Below are positions 10,205 through 21,059 of a stretch of DNA of 64,000 bases, one piece after another. Location: the NCBI RefSeq assembly GCF_030445035.2, contig NC_080695.1:54081954-54145953 (forward strand). Direction: 5' to 3'. The position numbers were made by a program, and so were the translations under genes. This DNA is from Dasypus novemcinctus (taxonomy: Eukaryota; Chordata; Mammalia; Cingulata; Dasypodidae). The notes under the pieces were generated by a model. It was given only the letters and a program-made list of their open reading frames with translations, was not told where the DNA came from and did no database searches. Each line of letters opens with the position of its first letter. Position 1 is the stretch's first letter.

Positions 10205-10400
10205 TAGACACACAAGTTGTGGAGTGTGGTGTTTGGACAGACAACACTTGGAAACTTGCCTCAACCACTTCCTGGCTGTGCAGTGTTGGGAAAGTTGCTT
10301 GCCCTCTCTGTCTCCATTTTCTCACTCATCAAATGGAGGTAATAATAACCCTCCCTCAGAAGGTTGTTTTGAGGTTTATGTGATTGAGATAGGGAAAAGT
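10205..10400 (+). repeat. MIR SINE fragment
   Basis: The motifs cttcctggctgtgcagtgtt, gggaaagttgcttgcc, tctccattttctcactcatc and taataataaccctccc follow plus-strand MIR. Confidence 0.75.
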
Positions 10401-11165
10401 TATAATTAATCAGTTTTAAAATACAATTTTGTTTTTATTTGTACTATAAGTAAGTGTGTTACTTTGTGTTCACTCAAGCATTCGAGTGGCCCCCAACTGT
10501 TTTCTCCCTTCCTGGTAATGAGGGACTGTAAAGTATGAAGGCATCTACTTTAAAGGTGGTGAAACTAAAACTCCTGTTTGCAAGAGGGATTTGACTCAGT
10601 CCTTTGAGGAAGAGAGTGGCTGCGCAAATCCCCTGGCAACCAGGGGTGAGCCTCCCTGGTTAGGCAAGATAGGGCTGCCCCCGCCCCTGGAGCACTGTTA
10701 GAACCAGACCCAGTCTTATTCCAACGTTCACACCCTGGCGGCCACTGACTGCCGTCCACACAACCCGCTCCCGCCCGCCCTCTTGTGGACAGTCTCACAG
10801 TCTTTCCAGAAGTGGGGCTGGGGCGGGCAGGAAAGGAAGCCAGCAGGTGGCACCATGTGCGATCTCACTTAATCCTCACAGCATCTCCACGAGGCGGCTT
10901 CGCAGATACGCGTGTTATTTTATTATTGTTGTTTTGGTATCATTCGAAACAAGCATGTTATAAATCTTTCTATAAAGGATGAATAAGCATTATTTTCATA
11001 ATTTCAAAACCCATTTAAAGTTGTTTTAAAAGGCAATATTAAATTGAAAATTCCATGGTTAATTCTGAGGGGCAGCCTAGATTGAAAATTTAAAGATATT
11101 ACCCTAAACATTATGCCGGTGTTATGTAGCTGAGGTAGGTGAAACTCCTGCTCTGTAGGCCAAAA
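10401..11165. other. Mostly unclassified, short MIR piece
   Basis: Bases 10840-10915 (ccatgtgcgatctcacttaa, tcctcacagcatctcc) look like a minus-strand MIR end. The rest, including the AT-rich 10920-11165, contains nothing I can classify. Confidence 0.35.
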
Positions 11166-11450
11166 ATAACAAAAGCTAACATTTATAGGCACTTATTATA
11201 TACAGGACATTGGTATGGATTCCTTTCAAATTCCTGACCCACAGAAACTGGGTGAGAGAATAAATGTTTATTCTGAGAGAATGTTGTTTTATCTCTGCAT
11301 TTTGGGTAAATTTGTAATGTAGCAGTAAATAATACATTGCTCTTGCTGTTGTCATGTCCATTGTACAGGCACAGAGAGGTCAAATAACTTGCCAGTCATC
11401 AACTGGTAAGGAATGGAGTCAGGGTCACAGCCAGGTAGATCTCGCCCAAA
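11166..11450 (-). repeat. MIR SINE fragment, interrupted
   Basis: Acatttataggcacttatta at the left and acaggcacagagaggtcaaa with taacttgccagtcatcaact at the right are minus-strand MIR. The middle, 11240-11345, does not match and may be a small insertion. Confidence 0.55.
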
Positions 11451-11558
11451 GGTGGGGAGTTAACCTCAATACCAAGAGAGACACAACAGGGACCAGACTG
11501 TAGGAAGCCAGGTCTCCTGCCCCCCACCTCCCAACCCCACCCTCCTCAGTAAGGGGGA

Positions 11559-12102
11559 TGTTTGCAGCTATATGAACCCTAGGAGTTTATCCATTCCTGT
11601 GGGTGTGGGCCTATTGTAGGTGGGACCTTTGGACTAGGTAACTTCAGTGAAGGCATGGCCCAGCATGGGTCTTAATCCTTTTTCCAGAGTCCTTTATAAG
11701 AGAATGAAATTCAGAAAAGAAAGCCGTGGAAGCCAGCAGCTGGAAGCAATGAAACATGGAAAGGAAGGGAGCGACCAGCAGATGCTGCCATGTGCCTTCC
11801 ACGTGACAAGAGTCCAGGATTTCAGGCGGCCAGTCTTTGGGGAGAAAGCATCACCTGGTGGTGCCTTGATTTGGACACTTTCATGGCCTCAGAACTGTAA
11901 GCTTGTAAGTTAATAAATTTCCATTGTTGGGGAGCAGGTGTAGCTCAGTGGTTGAACATCTGCTTCCCATGTACGAGGTCCTGGGTTCAATCTCTGGTAC
12001 CTCCTAAAACAAACAAACAAACAATTAAATAAATCCTCACCTCATTGTAAAGGCCAACCCATTTCTGGCATATTGCTTTCAGCAGAGCAGCAGGCTAAAA
12101 CA
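11559..12102 (+). mobile_element. Xenarthran MaLR-like LTR, split by a short SINE
   Basis: Cattcctgtgggtgtgggcc, ttcagtgaaggcatggccca, gagtcctttataagagaatg, gccatgtgccttccacgtga, gccttgatttggacactttc and cagaactgtaagcttgtaag are shared nearly word for word with the LTR at 45234-45826. The end is ...ggctaaaaca. A short SINE interrupts it at 11929-12040. Homology to the 45-kb copy, which is followed by MaLR-type internal sequence, gives the class. Confidence 0.78.
11929..12040 (+). mobile_element. Short tRNA-derived SINE
   Basis: Ggggagcaggtgtagctcag, tggttgaacatctgcttccc and ggtcctgggttcaatctctg make a tRNA-like A box and B box, followed directly by a (AAAC)n and A-rich tail. It lacks the long DAS body. 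Cattgt flanks both sides, consistent with target duplication inside the LTR. Confidence 0.85.
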
Positions 12103-12480
12103 GCAATAGTGTCTACCTTTGTTTCCAGGGAATACAACATGCAAACTTGAGGCCAGTGTGTGGCCTTGTAATTCCTTTGGCACTTGGCCTTTGAACAGAG
12201 AAAAAGATCCAGGGAACCACAAATAAAGCTCTGGCGGGGCACTGATACAGCAGTCTGTAGGTGCACCATCTTCATGAAAGCTGCTTATTCACCAATGGGG
12301 GAGAGGAGACCCTGCTCTTTTCATAAGGAGGAAAACAGCTTTTAAAGGTTCCAGTCTGTCATATCCATGTCAGGTGTATTTAAATGTTTAAATCTCACCT
12401 CTGACCACATCAGGCTTAGAATTAACAGTTTAGGAATAGTTGCAGGTGCTGTTTTGGGTTTTAAATGAATATTTCAATTT
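12103..12480. other. Unclassified sequence
   Basis: No recognisable element is present in this stretch. Confidence 0.3.
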
Positions 12481-12690
12481 CTCCCTCAACTTTTTATTTT
12501 GATAGTTTTCAAATTGGCAGAAAATTGCAAGCATAGTGAAACAAGCAGCCAGTAAATAATCCCTTTATTCCCTTCATTTAGAATCACAAATTGTTGGCAT
12601 TTTAGTTTTGCTTGCCCTCCCCTTTCTAACCCCCCCATTCTTTCTTCCTGAAATATATGAGAGTTAATTACAGACTTTTAATAGGCATCC
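12481..12690 (-). repeat. L1M-type 3' end fragment
   Basis: Ctttttattttgatagtttt, caaattggcagaaaattgca and aatcccttta...tcatttagaatc are consistent with the minus strand of an old L1 3' end. It is short and diverged. Confidence 0.5.
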
Positions 12691-12691
12691 C

Positions 12692-13110
12692 TGTATTGGT
12701 TTCCTGTGGCTGCTATAACAAATTACCACAGATTAATGGTTTACAACAGAAATTTATTCTTTCACAGACCTGGAGGCTGCAACCACTATCATTGGGCTGA
12801 AATTAAGGTGTCTGCCCCTCGCAGGGGCTGTAAGGGAGAATTTGTTCTTTACCTCTTCTGGTTTCTGGCAGATGCTGGCATTGCTCCATTGCTATCTCTG
12901 TGGTCACATTGCCTCCTCCTGTTCTGTATGTGGTTTCTCCTCTTCTGTTTCCATGAAATCTCCCTCTGCCTCACTCTGTAATTGCATTTAGGACCCACCT
13001 GGATAATTCAGAATAAGCTCCCCATATCAAGATCTGTCATTTAATCACATATTGTCCAATAAGGTAATTGAAGCGCTTGGAAGACATCAAGACCACCTTT
13101 ACTTCTGACA
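12692..13110 (-). mobile_element. MLT1-type MaLR LTR
   Basis: Tgtattggtttcctgtggct, gctataacaaattaccacag, acagaaatttattctttcac and gacctggaggctgcaacc are the reverse complement of the MLT1 3' end. Taggacccacctggataatt further right is the matching U3 part. The right edge is approximate. Confidence 0.75.
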
Positions 13111-13139
13111 TAACTGCAGGTTTGGGAGCCCCCAAGACT

Positions 13140-13660
13140 TGCATCCCACTTCTGACACCAAATGCAGAGTTTAGAAGCACCCATGCCAACCCTCAATTAC
13201 TAACTAGAAGGTCTCACAAAACTCACTAAAAGCTACTATATTCACACTTAAGGATTATTACAGTGAAAGGATACTGATTAAAATCATTCAAAGGATGGGA
13301 TACAGGAGGCAGAGTCCAGGAGAATTCTACATGTGGAGCTTTCAGTTTTCCTCTCCCGGTGGAGTTGTGGATAGTAGCATTTTATTCAAGACACCAAAGT
13401 TTTGCTGCAGCAAAAAAACCCAAGAAAACAAAACCCAAAATGGAAATAGCTTCAGGGTTCTAGGGATAACAAAAAATTTTTATAGACATCAAAAGGAAAT
13501 TAGCTTGACTCCTACTGATTGGACCAGGGTTTGGCCATCTGATAGGGGAAAGTTTAGGACAAAGGGCTTTATTTTGTATTGGGGCAAAGGTAATGAACCA
13601 GTGGCTTGACTGATTATCTGGGTCAACTACTTTGGTGGAGATTTCAAATTTCAAAAGATA
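13140..13660 (-). mobile_element. ERV LTR remnant, minus strand
   Basis: The reverse complement of 13480-13560 (tggccaaaccctggtccaat, tcaagctaatttccttttga, tgtctataaaaa) is homologous to plus-strand bases 18875-18935. The two are opposite-orientation copies of the same LTR family. The class is uncertain; termini could not be fixed. Confidence 0.5.
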
Positions 13661-14131
13661 AACAGTTAAAAAACTTCAGAGGGCTTCTTTTTTTTTTTTG
13701 GTGGTGGTGGTTCTGAAGGTCCCCCAGGGCTTTCTCTATATAATTTTATCAACTCATGCAAATTTAACTCATAGAAATCAGAAAAATCCTTTTAAATTTG
13801 ACAATTCCCATGTAATCATACCAAATAAACTTAAAGATTTCTAGCACCTCTCTTTTTTAAAGATGAAAGAACAAATCCTTTGTGATTTTCCAGGGACTCT
13901 TTGAAATTTCCAAAGGCACTTTGAGACAAAGAAGCCATCATTTAGGGTTTGATTTTGGGAAGGTTAAATGTCAAAAGTTCTCAGGTTCAAACACTTTGTG
14001 AAATAGGATCATGGGTCACTATAGATCAATAATTGGTTCCTTGTTAACCAAAGTGACAATAAAAGATTTTTAAAGTAAGGGAGTTAACATGATTGTAAAA
14101 CAAACAAACAAAAAGTAAACTCGGTTATTTA
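13661..14131. other. Unclassified, possibly ERV-associated
   Basis: AT-rich sequence with a T-tract and a short ggtggtggtggt run. It lies next to the minus-strand LTR and might be retroviral internal sequence, but no motif supports this. Confidence 0.25.
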
Positions 14132-14154
14132 AAAAGTGAGAAGGCTTGGACCAG

Positions 14155-14163
14155 CAAGATGGC
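14155..14163 (+). promoter_or_regulatory. YY1-type motif at the L1 5' end
   Basis: Caagatggc lies seven bases into the element. In human L1 the same motif sits near +13 and positions transcription initiation; a matching role here is inferred. The second L1 has a similar cgatggc near its own start (about 27288-27294). Confidence 0.5.
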
Positions 14164-15405
14164 AGTGGAGTAAGGAGCTCCTAGAGTCAGCTCCTGCTAC
14201 AGGGCAGTTAGCAAACACCCAGAGCTCTCTGGAGCTAGATGATGCACCTGTTTGGGGGCTCCAGGAGGCCAGAAGAGCATCCTGCAAAGTCCTTGGGAGA
14301 GTGGAAGGAGAAGGCTGCCTGTCTGCAGAGAAGACTCGTAAGTAGAGGCTCCATGCCGCAGAGGCTGGTCGGTGCCCATCCTACACTGGAGGCACAAGCC
14401 GCCTCGGGAGCTGTTCCGCAGCTGGAATTGAAAGCTCCACTTCCCCAAAACACGGGAGGAAGAGACGGTTGGGCACCAATTTCAGCTATTGATAAGTAAA
14501 TTCAGTGGGCTACAGTATGATCCTGGGAACAGCTAAGGTCTGAGCCTGTCTAAGTCAGAAAAAGGCCAGGAGCCACCATCTTAACTCCATGCCTCGCATG
14601 AAAATCCCAGGACTGATGGATACCAGCTTCTTCCCATCCAGATCATATTGCAGGTCTAGCTTAGGCCCCAGTGCCACCTCCAGCAGGTAGGAAGCTGCGG
14701 GGATCTGCACCAGCCTGTCTGGGAAATTACTGGCCAAGCTGCGGAGGCCGGTGATCATCCTACTCTGGTGGCACGAGCTGTGGCAGGAGCTGTTCTTGAC
14801 AGGAATTGGAAGCTCCATTTCCCAGAAACAGGGGAGAAGGAGACAGTTGGCTGCTGATTTCGGCTACTGAATGGGAGACTTGGCTGGCTAAGAGATAACC
14901 CTGGGAACAGCTGGGGTGAGAACCAGCCCAAGTCAAAAAGAGGCCAGTAGCCGCCATTCTGACTCTGCCCCCAGCCTAAGGGGAAGCCGGGCTGACAGTT
15001 TCTTTCATGCAGATTAGCCTGCAGCCCGCCTAGGCCTCAGCCCAGCTTCTGTTGGGGAGGAGGCTGAGGAGCCCTGCACCAGCCTATACAGGTAAGTGCA
15101 GGGAACTTTAGCTGGCATAGACTGAAAATCAAAAGTCTACCAGGGCAACTGCAGATATCTTGGACCCATACTGCATAGATTGCTGCCCATACCTGCAGCT
15201 CCATCCTTGCCCCAGGCCAGGGTGAAAGGGATATGAAGCTTCATCAGTCCCTCTGGACAACTACAGTCTAGGTCTGCACGTGGATTATTCCACACAGCTG
15301 TGACTCTGTCCCTACCCCTGGCAAAGGAGAAAGTTGGAAGAAGCTTCATTGGTCCCTGGTGCAATGAGGGCAGCTTGAGCCTCCACAGCTTACAGCACCA
15401 ACTAC

Positions 15406-16541
15406 ATGCTTGGCTCCTACTGCACAACCAGCAAGGGAGAAATGATAGGAAGCCCTAAACTAAAGAGAAAATCTGCACCCAGAAAAAATACTCTAGTAAG
15501 CCAGATGCAAAGACACCAACCAAAAATTACAATCCACACTAAGAAACAGGAAGCTATGGCCAAGGAACAAGATAAGCCTCCAGATGACATAAAGGAGTTG
15601 AGACAACTAATTATAGATGTTTAAACAAATCTCCTTAATAAAGTCCATGAGATGGCTAAAGAGATTAAGGATATTAAGAAGATATTGGATGAGCACAAAG
15701 AATTTGAAAGCATACATAGAAAAATAGCAGATCTTATGGGAATGAAAGGTACAATAAATGAAATTAGAAAAACATTGGAATCATATAATAGCAGATTTGA
15801 GGAGGCAGAAGAAAGGGTTGGTGAGCTTGAAGAAATGGCCTCTAAAAGTGAACATACAAAAGAACAGATGAAGAAAAGAATGGAAAAAATTGAACAAGGT
15901 CTCAGGGAACTAAACGACAGCAAAAGGTGTGCAAACATACATGTCATGGGTGTCCCAGAAGGAGAAGAGAGGGGAAAAGGGGCAGAAGGAATATTTGAAG
16001 AAATAATGGTAAAAAGTTTCCCAACCCTATTGAAGGACATAGATATCCCTGTCCAAGAAGCACAACATACTCCATCTGAAAAAATCCAAATAGACCAACT
16101 CCAAGACACATACTCATCAGAATGTCAAAGGCCAAAGACAAAGAGAGAATTCTGAGAGGAGCAAGAGAAAAGCAATGCATAACATATAAGGGATATCCAA
16201 TAAGATTAAGTGCTGATTTCTCACCAGAAACCATGAAGCCATGAAGACAGTGGTCTGATATATTTAAGACACTACAAGAGAAAAACTTCCAGCCAAGAAT
16301 CTTATATCCAGCAAAACTGACTTTCAAAAATGAGGGAAAAATTAGAATATTCACAAATAAACAGAAACTGAGAGAATTTCTAAACAAGAGACAAGATTTT
16401 CAGGAAATACTAAAGGCTGTGATAGAGCCTGAAAGAAAAGACAGGAGAGAGGGGCTTGAAAGAGAGTCTAGAAATGAAGATTATATCAATAAAGTAACTA
16501 AAAGTGTCAAAAGAGTGATGAAAATAAAATATGACAGGTAA
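15406..16541 (+). pseudogene. L1 ORF1 (RNA-binding chaperone), inactivated
   Basis: ORF1p of LINE-1 is a trimeric coiled-coil RNA-binding protein that packages L1 RNA. The N-terminal part is lysine- and glutamine-rich. Residues from about 83 on form a heptad-rich coiled coil (MKGTINEIRKTLESYNSRFE region), followed by the conserved NIHVMGVPEGEE segment of the RRM domain. Damage: an in-frame stop at 15622-15624, a frameshift between about 16100 and 16140, and a second stop near 16240. The C-terminal domain remains readable after the shift (ILRGAREKQCITYKG, then ending near tatgacaggtaa). Total length of about 378 codons suits a mammalian L1 ORF1. It cannot make an intact protein. Confidence 0.88.
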
Positions 16542-16555
16542 AACTCAAATAGTCA

Positions 16556-17215
16556 GGAATAAACTTTAACCAATGATGTAAAGTACTTGTATACAAAAAA
16601 CTGCAACTCAGTGTTAAACAAATCAAAAAAGCCCTAAATAACTGGAAGAACCTTCCATGCTCGTGAATTGGAAGACTAAATATCATTAAGATGTCAATTC
16701 TACTCAAATTGATATACAGATTTAATGCAATAGCGATAAAAATTCCACTAGCATTAAAGAAAAAATTGAAAACACAATCATTACATTTATCTGGAGGGTA
16801 AGGAGTCCTGAAAAACCAGAAACATCATAAAAAGGAAAAGTGAACCCTCATCTCCAAACTTTAAATCATAATACCTACCTATAGTGGTGAAAACAACATG
16901 GTACTGGCCTAAAGACAGACACAATAGACCAATGGAACCAAATTTATGGTTCAGAAACAGACCCTCACAGGTATGGTCAAGTGATTTTTGACTGGCCTGT
17001 CAAACTTACACAGCTTGGGCAGAACAATCCATTCAACAAATGGTGCTGAAAGAATTGGACATCCATAGCTTAAAAAAGGAAAGAGGACCCCTATCTCACA
17101 CCTTACCCAAAAACTAACTCAAAATGGATCAAAAAATTAAAAATAAAAGCAAGAGCCATAAAACTTCTAGAAGAAATTATTGGAAAAGATCTTCAGTACC
17201 TGGTGGTGGGTGGTG
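16556..17215 (+). pseudogene. L1 ORF2 3' remnant
   Basis: Only the last portion of ORF2 is left (downstream of the RT domain). Nucleotide landmarks are ggaagactaaatatcattaa, gatgtcaattctactcaaat, acaacatggtactggcctaa, gaacagaatcc-type text replaced by gggcagaacaatccattcaa, and aagagccataaaacttctag. Multiple stops and frameshifts are present. Confidence 0.82.
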
Positions 17216-17559
17216 GATTTTTAAAGGTGGATTCTTAAAGATAAGAGAAGGACTGAGTGGACTACTGATGTTTAATATATGTAGAAGTTTTCATTAGCTT
17301 TACTGCAAAATTGTGGAAATGTATAGAGTGGATGGTAACACACAGTGAGTAACAGCTAGTTTATAAATGGGAATGTGATTAAAAATAGTATAGTCTAGTT
17401 CTGTAAATGCCAATTGACAGAATGCTTCAGAATAATCTATGAAATGGATGGCACAGTAAACCAAGAGGTGGGTGAGAATTGTAGTTGATGGTACAGATGC
17501 AAGAGTGTCCTTTATTAGCTAGAACAAATGTACATCACTACTGCAGGGTGTTGGGAATG

Positions 17560-18726
17560 TGGACAAGCATGGGAAAATTACAGCTGAAGTGACCTATGGA
17601 CTGTGGTTAGTAGTAATAATATAATATTCTTGCATCTATGCCAAAGATGTACTGTGTTCATACTGAGGCAGTATGGAAAGTGTGAGCCAAATGTACGCTA
17701 TGGATATAGCAATAATCAGATGATATTATTTTATCTGTAGCAAATGACACACCACGTTGTGGTATGTTGATGGAGGGGTGTTGTTTGGGAATTCTGCACA
17801 TGTGCATGATTGTTTTATAAGTTTACAACTTCTGTCATTAAAAAATATATTTAAAAATAATAATAGGGTGGGTTTGGAGAAAAACATACCAAATGTAAGA
17901 AAAGAACTATGATTAGTAGTAAGATTTTGACAGTGTTTTTTCGAAGTTTGTAACAAACATCTCATGACAATGCAAGGTGTTGGTGGAGGGTTGATGTATG
18001 TATGATGTTATACATGTTTGCATTGTAAGTTCACAACTTTTACTATATACTTGTTTATGTATGTTCATATATAAATGATATAAAGATAATAATAATCGGA
18101 TTGGTTAGGGGAAAAATACTTGTTTAGTAGTAATATTTTGACAATGCTCTTTTTTTTTTTAAAGATTTTTTTCCCTCTCCCCCCCCCCCCCCGCCCAGTT
18201 TTCTGTTCTGTGTCCGTTCGCTGTGTGTTCTTCTGTGACCGCGTCTATCCTTATCAGCAGCACCAGGAATCGGTGTTTCTTTTTGTTGCGCCATCTTGTT
18301 GTGTCATCTCTCTGTGTGTGCGGCATCACTCCTGGGCAGGCTGCACTTTCTTTCACGCTGGGCGGCTCTCCTTACGGGGCACACTCCTTGCATGTGGAGC
18401 TCCCCTATGCAGGGGACACCCCTGCGTGGCAGGGCACTCCTTGCGCGCATCAGCACTGTGCATGGGCCAGCTCCACACGGGTCAAGGAGGCCCAGGGTTT
18501 GAACCGCGGACCTCCCATGTGGTCCTATCCATTGGGCCAAGTCCGCTTCCCTTGATAATGCTGTTTAATCATTAGTTAAAAAGGTTTAAAAACAATGCAA
18601 GTTATTGGTGGTAGGGTGAGATGTTATATATGTTTGTTTGATGTTATATATATTTGTTTTGTAAGTTCACAACTATTATACATTTATTGTTTATATATGA
18701 GTGATATATTTCAATAAATTTTTTTT
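17560..18726 (+). repeat. Tandem monomers in L1 3'UTR
   Basis: Three diverged units (about 17560-17863, 17864-18092 and 18093-18726, the last carrying a SINE) share the theme gacaatgcaaggtgttggtg, gatgttatacatgtttg and ttgtaagttcacaactttta. The same unit recurs in the 3'UTR of the second L1 near 30580-30860. Confidence 0.7.
18149..18551 (-). mobile_element. DAS SINE inside the L1 3'UTR
   Basis: Poly(T) and aaagatttttttccctc with a C-run at the left, and ccattgggccaagtccgcttcc at the right. The duplication is ttgacaatgct at 18138-18148 and ttgataatgct at 18552-18562. A few bases around the promoter box are deleted (tgtggtcctatccattggg). Confidence 0.92.
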
Positions 18727-18743
18727 AAAAGTGAGAAGGCTTG

Positions 18744-19782
18744 TTCCCCCCCAAAAAATAAAGGATGAAAAGGTCAATATAAAACCCAGGAGATTATTTG
18801 GATAAGATGCAGAATTTTGCCTTCCAGGCAGATGACTCAGATAGTTGAAAAAAAAAAACCTGTAAGATGGACAAACCCTGGTCCTATCAGAGGGAATCAA
18901 GCTAATTTCCTTTCTATGTCTATAAAAATACTTTGTCATCCTTGAAAGTATTTCCATTTCGGCTTCCTCTGCTGCAAGAAAAACTCCCAAATAAAATGCC
19001 TTAGTCTGCATACTTAACTCCAATTTGTCTTTCACAAGTTTGGAGTTCTCACTGAACTATAGAAGGTGCCCTGTGGGGCTGTGGGCTCTGGTGACCATCC
19101 AGGTGAGGTGTCCATAAAAAATCCTTTTGAGGCTGCTGTCGGATCACCAAGAACCCACATCCCCCCAGGTAGCCCTTCCTACATCTGAATTTTGCAATTT
19201 GCATTGAGTTCAATTACCTTTTATTGCAGATTTTGGTTTAGGTACCTTGATTTGGTTTCTATTTTATTGTCAGACCTTCCATTTGGTTTCATTTCATTTC
19301 TCCCTCAAGCTCTCATGCTTTCTAATTTCCTGTCTCTCTTGGAGTTTGGGAATCCATGAGGTTGCATAAACTGACTCCCAACCTGGGTTTGCCAGTTCTC
19401 TCGTTCCTGTGTAACAAGCATCCTTTTCTACCCACTATGCTGCTGTGGTCAGTTCCAGACACCCATCTGGAACTTCCACTCACCAGGGGATTCTGCTAAG
19501 GTCAGAGCCATATCTGAGTGGCTGAGCTGAAAGGCCTGGGACCTGGGAGACATTTAGTCTGACCACAGCCTAATGGGGTCTTCTGCTCTAAATCTTCTCC
19601 TCCTCCTGCTAAAACTCCTGCTGCTTATATTTCCTTGCACTATGGACCTGTGACTTTCTGTTCATGGGCGATTCTGATGAAGAACAATTTGTTTTTGTAG
19701 TGGCCACTTTCAGAAACTTTATAGGAAGAAAATCATGCATTACAGAGGCACCTTATTGAAAGAAAAAAAAAAAGGAAAAAGG
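18744..19782 (+). mobile_element. ERV LTR and leader-like remnant, plus strand
   Basis: Bases 18800-19040 are homologous to the minus-strand LTR remnant at 13140-13660 (ggacaaaccctggtcctatc, caagctaatttcctttctat). They include caaataaaatgccttagtct, a likely polyadenylation signal, and end near tgtctttcaca. Tttggagttctcactgaact just after could be a primer-binding site but matches no tRNA well. Bases 19100-19782 are unclassified, perhaps leader or gag. Confidence 0.45.
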
Positions 19783-20285
19783 TGTTAGCAGGTCATTCTG
19801 GTGTTCTAGGTTCTTGGCTACATCACAAGAAAGAATTCAGAGATGTGCTTATTAAATGAGACCAGTAAAAAGAGTGTATTGAGAAATGGGAAAGAGTGAA
19901 AGTACACAACCTTGGGTGCAGGCATGCTACAGAGTGAGCCGAGCAATGTGGGGCCCCAGGGCTGGGTCTTTTTAAAGCCTTTCCCCCTCCCCCTGCCCAT
20001 ATTAAGATCTCAGTTATTTGCTGTTCTGATTGGTTGCCTTTCATCTTCACCTGTTAGCTTTCAGCAAACAAATAGGGAGGTCTTGCTGTTTGGAGTTATC
20101 TGGGGCTTCCTTTGAGCCCAGGAGTTAAAAATGGGAACTTGTGACCAGGGTCTTGCCAGGCATTTGGCTGCAACAGTTACAGCTTTGTTCTCGGGGGGGG
20201 TTCTGGGCAGGGTCTCATGGCTATGTTCCACCCTGCTGGGCTGTCACAGTTTTATTCTGACCAGCCACCTCCCCTCTTTCCAACA
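19783..20285 (-). mobile_element. 3' LTR of a class I-like ERV, minus strand
   Basis: Read on the minus strand the unit starts tgttggaaagagg at 20285 and ends ...gacctgctaaca at 19783, giving TG...CA ends. U3 includes aacatagccatgagaccctg, a form shared with the LTRs at 7389 and 25199. Aatacactctttttactggt holds the decayed polyadenylation region. It abuts env sequence at 20286, as a 3' LTR should. Confidence 0.75.
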
Positions 20286-21050
20286 CTAGCCTGCCTCGAC
20301 TCCCCCCTCAGAGAGTTCACACCCTTATCCTTAAGGGGGAGCTGAAGGGCGATGGTGATTCTTCTATAGCTGGTGCCGCTGGTCAGAGGCACTCCTTGAA
20401 GCCTGATGGGGTGTGAAACTCTCTGGCTGTTCTACTGAGGTTGAGGAAGGTGGGTCTGGCACCACGGTTGGAACTGGATGAAATCCCTGCATGACTAATA
20501 CCTTATTCTAGAAGGCATTGATTCTGGAAGAAATAAGCTTAGTTAGAATTTTGGAGATACATGGACCTACTAAGAGGGTAAAGAAGATGGTGGTAAGCAG
20601 CCTGAAAAGGGGGCCAGCCATGACATACTAGACCACGGGAGCAGGTTTCAAATGCTGGCTAGGACTGTTCCCGAGCGATTTATAAAGAAACAGCATTTCT
20701 CCCTGAGGGACAGGCAGGTTCCTCCCTGGGCCACTGTTAGCACGTTTAGGGTTCTGTGATTTTGCAGCACCACGGTGGCAAGGGAGTCTCTTTGTTGTCT
20801 AAGGCTTCTAAGAGGCAGCTCGTTTCTTTTATGCTGTTGGTTAACTCTAAGGAGAGATTGTGGTAGACCTACTGGGTTTGATATAAACTGCCAACCCCGG
20901 TTCTCACAGCAGTGGTTATGCCTAGGACAGCTAGGAGAGAGATGAGGAGAGGCACTGCCCTAGACATAAACCCATAAAGACAATATGGGCAACGACAAGA
21001 CAAGCATATGGCAAGCAAAATAAAGACTGCTTAAGAAAGCCTTTCTTTAT
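20286..21050 (-). pseudogene. ERV env transmembrane-subunit remnant
   Basis: Env encodes the retroviral surface and fusion glycoprotein. On the minus strand this stretch keeps a CX6CC-type segment (residues CLSLREKCC near 20690-20720), followed by a hydrophobic anchor and a cytoplasmic tail ending just before the LTR. This is the expected gammaretrovirus-like layout. Several stops and frame changes break it. It is a homologous, inverted copy of 24616-25140. Confidence 0.7.
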
Positions 21051-21059
21051 CTTGTAGGC

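Larger units (their letters stand above)
14132..18743 (+). mobile_element. Full-length ORF2-deleted LINE-1 (half-L1-like) with 17-bp target duplication
   Basis: The element occupies 14149-18726 and is bounded by a perfect 17-bp duplication, aaaagtgagaaggcttg, at 14132-14148 and 18727-18743. The insertion site (ttt|aaaa) suits the L1 endonuclease. The order is: a 5'UTR starting with a YY1-type motif (caagatggc, 14155-14163); two diverged monomer-like repeats (about 14361-14741 and 14742-15080); an ORF1 (15406-16541); then a jump near 16545-16556 straight to the 3' end of ORF2 (taagatgtcaattctactca, caacatggtactggcctaaa). A 3'UTR follows with three diverged ~230-bp monomers. A DAS SINE sits at 18149-18551. 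Endonuclease and RT domains are missing, so it must have moved in trans. Confidence 0.9.

Noticed and set aside
16531-16541. Splicing as the cause of the ORF2 deletion (caggtaaaa looks like a donor)
   Set aside because: The donor-like bases are retained in the element, whereas splicing would have removed the gt.
19039-19060. Primer-binding site after the plus-strand LTR
   Set aside because: Tttggagttctcactgaact matches no tRNA 3' end well enough to assign one.
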